NCBI GenBank assembly: GCA_016617855.1
Contig: JAECUM010096238.1
Span: 121,559-185,558 of the forward strand
Reading direction: 5' to 3'
Length of the DNA: 64,000 nucleotides
Source of the DNA: Megalonaias nervosa
Lineage: Eukaryota; Mollusca; Bivalvia; Unionida; Unionidae
Shown here: one piece after another, positions 25,401 through 34,400 of the stretch
Numbering within the stretch: position 1 is the first letter of the stretch
Layout of the letters: every line of letters begins with the position of its first letter
Translations under genes and position numbers: made by a program
Notes under the pieces: model-generated
The model's input: the letters and a program-made list of their open reading frames with translations, nothing else
Told to the model about the DNA's origin: nothing
The model's database searches: none

Positions 25401-28400
25401 TGGCCAGTTGTGCTACAGTATCTACCTAATATCGGTGCTTATCAGGGGAAACAGATCCATTACAAGTTAAAATATCTTGGACTATATTTCACTTGCACAT
25501 GAAAACTGGCATGTAGATATTTAACCATACCAAAACTAGGTCAATTCAGCACAATCTTCATGCTTCAGTGACTTGTTTTTCGGACTGTTCATTATTCAGG
25601 ATCCTATTCAAATACAATTATAAAAAAATTGGTATGTAAATACATGTCAAAGAAAGTAGCTCAGCCATACTGAAAACTAAATCAATGCAACACGACTTTC
25701 ATGCTCGAGTGACTTTTGTAATTTTAGCTATTCATTCCTCTAATGCCTTGAACATTGACTTAACACACTTTAAAGGAACTCAACCAAAGCAAAACTAAGT
25801 CCATTTGACCAAAGTTTCACATATAAGGAACTTTTCTATTTCAGCTGTTTTGTCAATGTCAATACCTTGGACCTCATTTCATCTGCACGTGTGAATATTA
25901 TATGGGTACATCTTGATAAAAGCAACTGAACTGCACCAAAAGTCGGTCAGTTTGACCCAATTTTCATACTTTTGTGACTTTTGAATTTTTTTTAATTTGT
26001 TTTGCTACATCCTCATCCTCACCCACTGAATTTGCTGTGTAGATGTTTCTTGACACCAGTGAAGGCACACTCTTCATGACAATTGCTGTATAGCTGCACC
26101 TTAACATGACTACCGATCAAGGTACACTCTTCATGAAAATTGCTGTGTGGATGCATCTTAACATGATTACCAGTCAAGGTACACTTTTCATTAAAATTGC
26201 TGAGTGGATACATCTTAACATGAGTACCAGTCAAGGTACACTTTTGAGGAGGTATGCATGAGTCTAGTATGTATGCCTGATGTGCAATCCTCACAATACC
26301 ACTTCATTTCTCTGATTTGTCTTATGTGTTGTTCACAGTTCAAGTTTGAAGATGAGATCACTAACTGGTTTGGTGTCTGTGAATATGAGTGGCTGGCTGA
26401 TCTGATCTGAATTGTCTGTGGCAGACTTTACAATAGATGCCACACCAGTTTGCTTGATCAATAGAGGAAATGTTGCAGTTCTGAGATATATGTTGCTAAT
26501 GCTTCAGCACTGCCTATGCAGTTTTCTCCTCCATTCAAAATCATTAGCTCCAGTATCGATGAGATTCCGGCATGTGGAATGATCCTGTGTGAGGTCTTCC
26601 CAAGACTGCAATTAATGTTGAAGTGTTTCCAGGATGATTTGAGGGAATCTATGAAGTTTTTCTTCTGGCCACCCTGAGATTGCTTTCCCTCCAGTTCACC
26701 ATAGAAGTTATTCTTTGATTGTCTCTCTTCTAACATCATGGTGACATGGCCTGTGATCTCAACTGCGATTTTATCAGCAGAGTATGGATGCATGGAATAC
26801 CTGTACATGTGCAGACCTCATTGTCTGGAATCATGTCCTGCCATCTTATCCACAACAGTTGCCTCAGGCAGCCCATGTGAAAATGGTTCAGCTTCTTAGC
26901 ATCTGTTCATCATCCACATTTTGCAAGCATACAGCAGGGTCCAGTGGCTTTGTAGAATTGACATTTTGTTTCTTGACTGATACCTCTACAGTCCCATACA
27001 TTTGCACTTAGTCTACCAAGGTCACACTTGCTTTAGCAATTCTAGCATTGGTTTCATTATCAATGTGGTTTGCATGTGATTGTGCTGCTGAGATAGCTGA
27101 ACTTGTCCACTACCACAAGGGTTTGGCCATTTACATGGTAGACTCAACGTAAGGCTTTCCTGATGCCTGTTGATGCATCACCTCTGTCTTCTTGATACTG
27201 ATTTTGAGACTGAAATTGTCACAGGATGAAGAGAAATGATCCATATAGTGTTGTTAATTAGACTTAAACTTCGCATTCAGGGAACTATTGTTAGATAATA
27301 GGAGATCATTAACAGTTACTCATTTTGACTTTTCTTCACCTGTAGTCTTCTCATACTGACTCTCTGGCAGGAACCCTTGATCAATGTAATCCATTAGAAG
27401 ATTCAGCAGGATTCTGGCAGGAACCCTTGATCAGTGTAAAGCATTAGAAGATTCAGCAGGATTCTGGTAGGAACCCTTGATCAGTGTAAAGCATTAGAAG
27501 ATTCAGCAGGATTCTGGTAGGAATTCTTGATCAGTATAAAGCATTAGAAGATTCAGCAGGATTCTGGTAGGAACCCTTGATCAGTGTAAAGCATTAGAAG
27601 ATTCAGCAGGATTCTGGTAGGAATTCTTGATCAGTGTAAAGCATTAGAAGATTCAGCAGGATTCTGGTAGGAATTCTTGATCAGTGTAAAGCATTAGAAG
27701 ATTCAGCAGGATTCTGGCAGGAACCCTTGATCAGTGTAAAGCATTAGAAGATTCAGCAGGATTTTGGCGAGGATTTTGTCAGCTATTGACAGCAAGACGA
27801 TGTCCTGATGATGCCTGTAACAGGATTGTCTGTTGCCTTTCTGCTTGTATAATTGGACAGTAGATGCAACCTTCTATGCTTGGGTTATAGTTCCCTGACT
27901 GCACATTGGTTGGAAGAGTTAAGTCAGTTTCTGTGCCATGTATGAGTCTCTGGCTTTGTAATCTTCTGCAGTAACTCACAGACTGTCATTAAAACATTAT
28001 GGAAGTTTTTCCATCATTCCTGTCTGCTTAAAACTGAATCTTGTCTTGCAGCTCTCTGACTTTGCATTGGACAGTCCTCTTGATGTTGGTCAAGGCTGCC
28101 TTCTTGGATGATGATCATCTAGATAGGCCTTCTGTAGTCAATGTTTCTTATTCAGAATTCTCTATGGCAGCATTATTCTCATCAAACCAATCTAGATCTT
28201 AATGTGTGGTGGGACTGAGGCTTTTGGATGCAGTTGAGTACACTGTCTCAGGATTACCAATTTTCCTCTGCATTCTTGGAGTTTGTATTGATAGTATCAA
28301 GTTGGCTGCACAGTTCTTCAACAAATACCTGTTTCACATTTTACTCTTTCAATTTGACAACATTAAGCTCTTTGGACACTTTTACCCAATGGTTGTCTGG

Positions 28401-31400
28401 GGTTGAATCCAGATACTGAGCTTGGAGAGTATGAGCCTCTAGTCAGTCCAGTCTCATGGTCTTTTCACGTGAACATCCTGCCTGTCTCTTCTCCTATCAG
28501 TGACATAGTTAAGATGCCAGTGCTTGAAGAGTGGGTGCATCCCAGACATCTTGTTGTGGTTTAGTAGACAGAAAACTGTGTTGGTTATTGGAAGGTCATG
28601 TTCAGCGCATTTTCTCAGTAGGAGTCACTGTGTAAGTTATTGGAAGGTCATGTTCAGTGCATTTTCTCAGTAGGAGTCACTGTGTTGGTTATTGGAAGGT
28701 CATGTTCAGTGCATTTTCTCAGTAGGAGTCACTGTTGCATTTGGCAAATCTATTTTTGCCAATAATAGATGGCCATATCTGGTGATCTGTGCAACTCTAC
28801 TATTGACATCACCAAATCCATAGCTGTCAACCCTCACAATTTTGGCATGAATTTCACGACTTTTTCAGTGATTCACAGATTCACGCTGCACGCAGAAAAA
28901 TCACGAATTCTCCAATTGTCAATTATTTTAAATCTTTAATAAAATAACTGATTTCCCATTAAGTGCTAGTCGTGATATCGGTAGTTGCCGAAATTGTCCG
29001 GAATTGCTGGTCTCAAGATTAGTAGAACTACAGCTGATTGATACAGTTGGCCCGGTATCAAGCATTTTAGTGTATTTTAACTCTATATGTATAAGAGTAG
29101 TTTTACAAATGCTTTTGAGAGAAACTGGGGCCTAACCAGAATTTTGCTCCAGGCATGCGCAGCCAACATTGATTTGAATTACCATTCGGCATCAATGTTG
29201 AAAATGTTTTCACCACCAAGGAAAAAGAAATGTATTGCACAAAAAGTGAAGTTTAGTTTGGAATATACCAAAAATTGGATGTGCATTCAGCCATCAAACA
29301 CTGATATACATCATGCTTTTTGCACACAGTGTGCCACAAATTTTAGCATTTGGCATGGTGGCTGAGATGATGTGAGGAAACGCATTGGTAGCAAAAAGCA
29401 TGTAGAGGTTGGAAAAATTACGCACTCCAGCAGATTTCAGCTCTGGAATATTTTAAGCCATCGACGGAACACCTGCAAGCTACCAACGCTGAAACATTGT
29501 GAGTTTTCTTGTTGAACACAATCTACGTTCATCAGCTGGATCCCATGCTAAACATTTGTTCTGACAAATATTCCTGGACTCGAAGATCGCCTCACAAATT
29601 CATGTCAAAATTCATGAATTTTTGTCCCTATTTTCACTGATTGCAAGCCTGGAGGGTTGACAGCTATGCAAATCCATTTTTGCCAATGACACCTGGTCAT
29701 GTCTGGTGATCTGTGCCAACTCTAGTAGCTAAGACATCAAGGATGATGAATATGTCTGGTGATCTGTGCCAACTCTAGTAGCTAAGACATCAAGGATGAT
29801 GAATATGTCTGGTGATCTGTGCCAACTCTAGTAGCTAAGTCATCAAGGATGATGAATATTTCTGGTGATCTGTGCCAACTCTAGTAGCTAAGACATCAAG
29901 GATGATGAATATGTCTGCCAACTCTAGTAGCTAAGACATCAAGGATGATGAATATGTCTGCCAACTCTAGTAGCTAAGACATCAAGGATGATGAATATGT
30001 CTGCCTTTGGTACTTCTGCAGTAAGAGACTCCAGGTCTTCATACAATTTTTCCTTCAGACGCTGTGTGCTGACCAAAGTTAAGGTGAAGCAGGCATTGTT
30101 CAGGACATGTTTTCTAGCACCTTCCTCATGCTACAGAGGTGAGCAGTTTGATCCTAAAAGGTCTGCTCAGACACCCAGTGGGCTGCCCGGTTCCACTGCT
30201 GCTTTGATCTAGTGAAAAACTATTCTCTGAGTCACATTTACAGCTGCTACTTTGCTGCTCACCCATTGCCACACTGAAGGTGCCTGGTGGGAGAGAGGGA
30301 TATCATGACTTGTGTTAAATTTAAATGAGGGCAGAGTCACCATCACTCTCTCATCTAGGCCTGTCCAGTGGCACGACAATGACCAGACATCTAGAGACAA
30401 CCTCGATGCACTGGATGGCCATCAGTATATACTGCACCTGAACTGATGCCATGCAGTGTCCACACAGATCTTGCCATCTGCCTTCATGTCTGCTTGGCCA
30501 CCTGATCACCAGAAGGGAATTTCCAGGGGAAGCCAGGTGTAGCTGTCCACTCAGAATCAACAGTCACAGGTATTGCCATCTACTGTTACAGTAACAGGCA
30601 GTGCCTGACCTGACCTGTAACTCCACTGTACAAACAATAGGTCAGTGTGAGCAAGCTTGGGGTATTTTAACAAATCTGAATATTAGTACACTGTACAACA
30701 AAGTGCATCATTAGTGAACAATATATCAGTACACCCCTATATAGTACTCCCCTCAACGTACTCCCCATGCACCACAACACGTTACTCAATCTGATTACCT
30801 AAATTTTAAATGCCATTTTATGTTCACTTTTTGGCATATTGTTCAGATACTGGAAAACCCCACTTTCAGTTGCATGGCAGCTTTGAAATTACTCAGCAAA
30901 TCTTTGATAATGGAATTCAGCCAGTTGTTGTTGTAGGGTTTAGTGCCATTTTTCAGCACAAAATAGGCTATACATGGCAGCCAGTATAAATGGTGGAGGA
31001 AGAACCCGGGAAAACCCCAAAAAGAACCACCAACCCACGAGAAGCTACTGGCAAACTTTCTCACATACCCACATTGGCCAAACCTGAGACTCAACCTTCA
31101 CAGACAGAGGTGAGATGGCAGTGATCTGTAATAGTGCACGCTTTAGACCACTCAGCCACTCGGGGTCCCTGGAATTCAGCCAGAAATCTTTTGATGCTAA
31201 ACAAGGGCTATATGGAAGTTCTGAAAGAGTTTGGATGCTGTGCTCCTTCAGAAAGTCTGTTATAATAGCAAATTTATGTCATGAAGTAGATGGGTTCCTT
31301 GTGTATGAGTGCAGATGGGTGGCTCAGTAGTGTTCCACGACTTTTGGCAACTCTTTGGTGTCATAAAAGGTCCATTGACGCTAGCAGAGTTGGTCACAGG

Positions 31401-34400
31401 TACTTGGATAACCAAGCCATTTGCATCGCAGAATAATAAAACTCAGACTATATCAAGAGATTTTTGGTCTCTGTTCATTTGTTTTAATCCAAACTTTATT
31501 ATTTTCTCTTGGATAAGATTCAAATGTCTCTGGTCACTCTTCATATTTGGCAAGTAGCTGTTTTGCAATATCAGCCTTAGTCATATTTGATCAGCTTGTC
31601 AGAAAATGTGATATCTGTCATGCACAAGCTTATCAGAGCTTCAAGTGATTCTGCAGTATATTAAAAACAGCTGACAAATTAATGTCCATGATGATTGAAA
31701 TGTTTTCCGGTATGTATTTCATTGAAAGACTTCTTAGGTGTGTTCAGTGATCTCCCCTTCATGTGCTAAAAATGGAATTAAACCCCCAAATTCACAAAAC
31801 TAAGCGTTTGAAAAGAAAAGATGGATTTATTTTGGATTCCAGGAAATTCTTTTCCACTGGCTAGGTGCCAGTGCATTTAATCCAATGTTGTTTGCATATT
31901 CATTATGGCACATTTGATTAATATAAATTATGCAATCCAGACAAGTTCTAGATGTTCTATGCATGTTTGTATTGATAGTTCTCAAGCACAGTGAGAACAG
32001 TGATTGAATGGAGCCATATAATCAAGTGTACCCAGAATTAATCTTTGTCACCATTGCCATGAAGTTGATATCTTATTGTATGGGAAGCATCTTAATGATT
32101 AGGATGCAATCTGGTGTAAATGGAGTCTTAGTCAAGCTTTTAAAAGACCTGGTTAGGTCCAAACTGGAGAGTTGTTATAGGTTTAATGCCATTTTTTAGA
32201 ACGCGAGGCATGGTGGCAGTATATTGGTATAGGAAGAACCAGGAAGAACCACTGACCCACTGGAAGCTACTGGCAAGATTTCTCACATATCCACATTGAC
32301 TGAATCCAGGACTAAACCTACACAGACAGAGGTGAAATATCAGTAATCTGTAAAGGCCTTAGACCACTTGGCTACCTGGGCTCTTAGACCACTTGGCTAC
32401 CTGGGCTCTTAGACTACTTGGCTACCTGGGCTCTTAGACTACTTGGCTACCTGGGCTCTTAGACCACTTGGCTACCTGGGCTCTTAGACCACTTGGCTAC
32501 CTGGGCTCTTAGACTACTTGGCTACCTGGGCTCTTAGACTACTTGGCTACCTGGGCTCTTAGACCACTTGGCTACCTGGGTTCTTAGACTACTTGGCTAC
32601 CTGGGGTCTTAAACCACTTGGCTACATGGGGTATTAGACCACTTGGCTACCTGGGCTCTTAGACTACTTGGCTACCTGGGGTCTTAAACCACTTGGCTAC
32701 CTGGGTTCTTAGACTACTTGGCTACCTGGGGTCTTAAACCTCTTGGCTACCTGGGGTCTTAAACCACTTGGCTACCTGGGCTCTTAGACTACTTGGCTAC
32801 CTGGGGTCTTAAACCACTTGGCTTCCTGGGGTCTTAGACCACTTGGCTACCTGGGCTCTTAGACCACTTGGCTACCTGGGGTCTTAAACTACTCAGCTAC
32901 CTGGGCTTTTAGACCACTTGGCTACCTAGGCTCTTAGACCACTTGGCTACCTGGGGTCTTAAACTACTCAGCTACCTGGGCTCTTAGACCACTTGGCCAC
33001 CTGGGCTCTTAGGCTACTTGGCTACCTGGGCTTTTAGACCACTTGGCTACCTGGGCTCTTAGACCACTTGGCTACCTGGGCTCTTAGACTACTTGGCTAC
33101 CTGGGCTCTTAGACCACTTGGCTACCTGGGGTATTAGACCACTTGGCTACCTGGGCTCTTAGACTACTTGGCTACCTGGGCTCTTAGACCACTTGGCTAC
33201 GTGGGGTCTTAAACCACTTGGCTACCTGAGGTCTTAAACCACTTGGCTACCTGGGCTCTTAGACTGCTTGGTTACCTGGGCTCTTAGACCACTTGGCTAC
33301 CTGGGCTCTTAGACTACTCAGCTACCTGGGCTCTTAGACCACTTGGCTACCTGGGGTCTTAAACCACTTGGCTACCTGGGGTCCCAAACCAGAGAGTAAA
33401 ATACCCAATTCATTGAAGTCAAATCTTGACAGCGGAGGTACAGCATTGCACAATTCTTAGCCATGGCATTTGGAGGTTTTTTTGGAATCCATGTTATGTT
33501 GTGTTACATAGTTAAACATTCTTGTTTAAGGGAAAACATTTTTTTGGAAAATCTTAGACCAAGTGAAATCTAGCCAAATTCAGTTTACCTCCCTCTCTTT
33601 GCCTCACTAGGTACCAATTTTTACCCATGGTACATTGACTGCAATTTTTGTGTTATATTTTTTTTTATTAAAGGAAAAAACAGATCATTGTGACCATAAA
33701 TTTTCAAGCTGTAGAAACAATATTATACTTCTCTCCATCATTTTCAACTGGACTTTAACTTTTGCTGGATAAGAGATTTTTCTCATGTTACTCAAGGTAG
33801 CTTAATTTAGGAAACAAATTATTTTATTCAACATACCATGGTACTGTTGGTTTTTGTTCTGTGCATTAATTTTCTCTGATGAACTTAGTCGGTTTTAAGT
33901 TAAAAATATGTTTTACGTTCTTGAATAGTTTGTGTAATGGATAAACATAAGATTCAAACTTATTGTTTTAGGTATGAGCTTATGGAAATGTGCTGGCAGA
34001 AAGCAGACCAAAGACCAACAGCAGATGACATTGTGTCATTCCTGAAAGAGATCCTGAAGGACAGTGAAAAAATCACAAAAATGACTGAATTTGAAAAGAA
34101 ATGGAATCATATGCCCCCCAATCAACCAAATGATGATGATCAATCTGATTCTCCCAATAGTCCATCCCAAGGATTTGAATTAGATTTTATATCAAGGGAG
34201 ACTATTCCAAAAGAAAACAGTCATGTGACTGAGGTCATAGTTCATAGGACAGATTCAGACTCCAGTCTAGAGATGACTAAACTAGAGACAGAAACAGATA
34301 ATGTTCCTGAGGTCTATTTTGCAGGTTCAAAAATTAACAGGGATAAAAGGAAAGATTCTTTGGAAAATAAGGCAATGGACTTTTCAGCTGATGCTTTTCA

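Larger units (their letters stand above)
26330..30115 (-). mobile_element. Antisense RTE-like LINE relic (endonuclease-reverse transcriptase)
   Basis: Minus-strand translation gives endonuclease pieces KEKLYEDLESLTAEVPKAD (about 30080-30005) and LRKCAEHDLPITNT with KMSGMHPLFKHWHLNYVTDR and RRDRQDVHV (about 28620-28460). Next come the linker WFDENNAAIE (about 28180), RT motif QLYKQKGNRQSC...IVLLSIADKILAKILLN (about 27870-27740), and the C-terminal YGELEGKQSQGGQKKNF, DSLKSSWKHF region (about 26705-26620). This order is that of the RTE-like element often annotated as endonuclease-reverse transcriptase in invertebrate genomes. Stops and frameshifts are everywhere, and the catalytic RT box was not located. 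Three tandem expansions and a hAT-like insertion lie inside it. Boundaries are approximate. Confidence 0.82.

Noticed and set aside
31083..31168. Functional tRNA gene
   Set aside because: A- and B-box-like motifs belong to a SINE with target duplications; no full cloverleaf could be seen.
32355..33385. CRISPR array
   Set aside because: Units are contiguous with no unique spacers, the sequence is animal nuclear DNA, and the unit is a SINE fragment.
33937..33971. Upstream ATG (MDKHKIQTYCFR) as start of the 538-codon frame
   Set aside because: It lies in the intron; the TTTTAG acceptor at 33971 and the split Trp codon show the exon starts at 33972.
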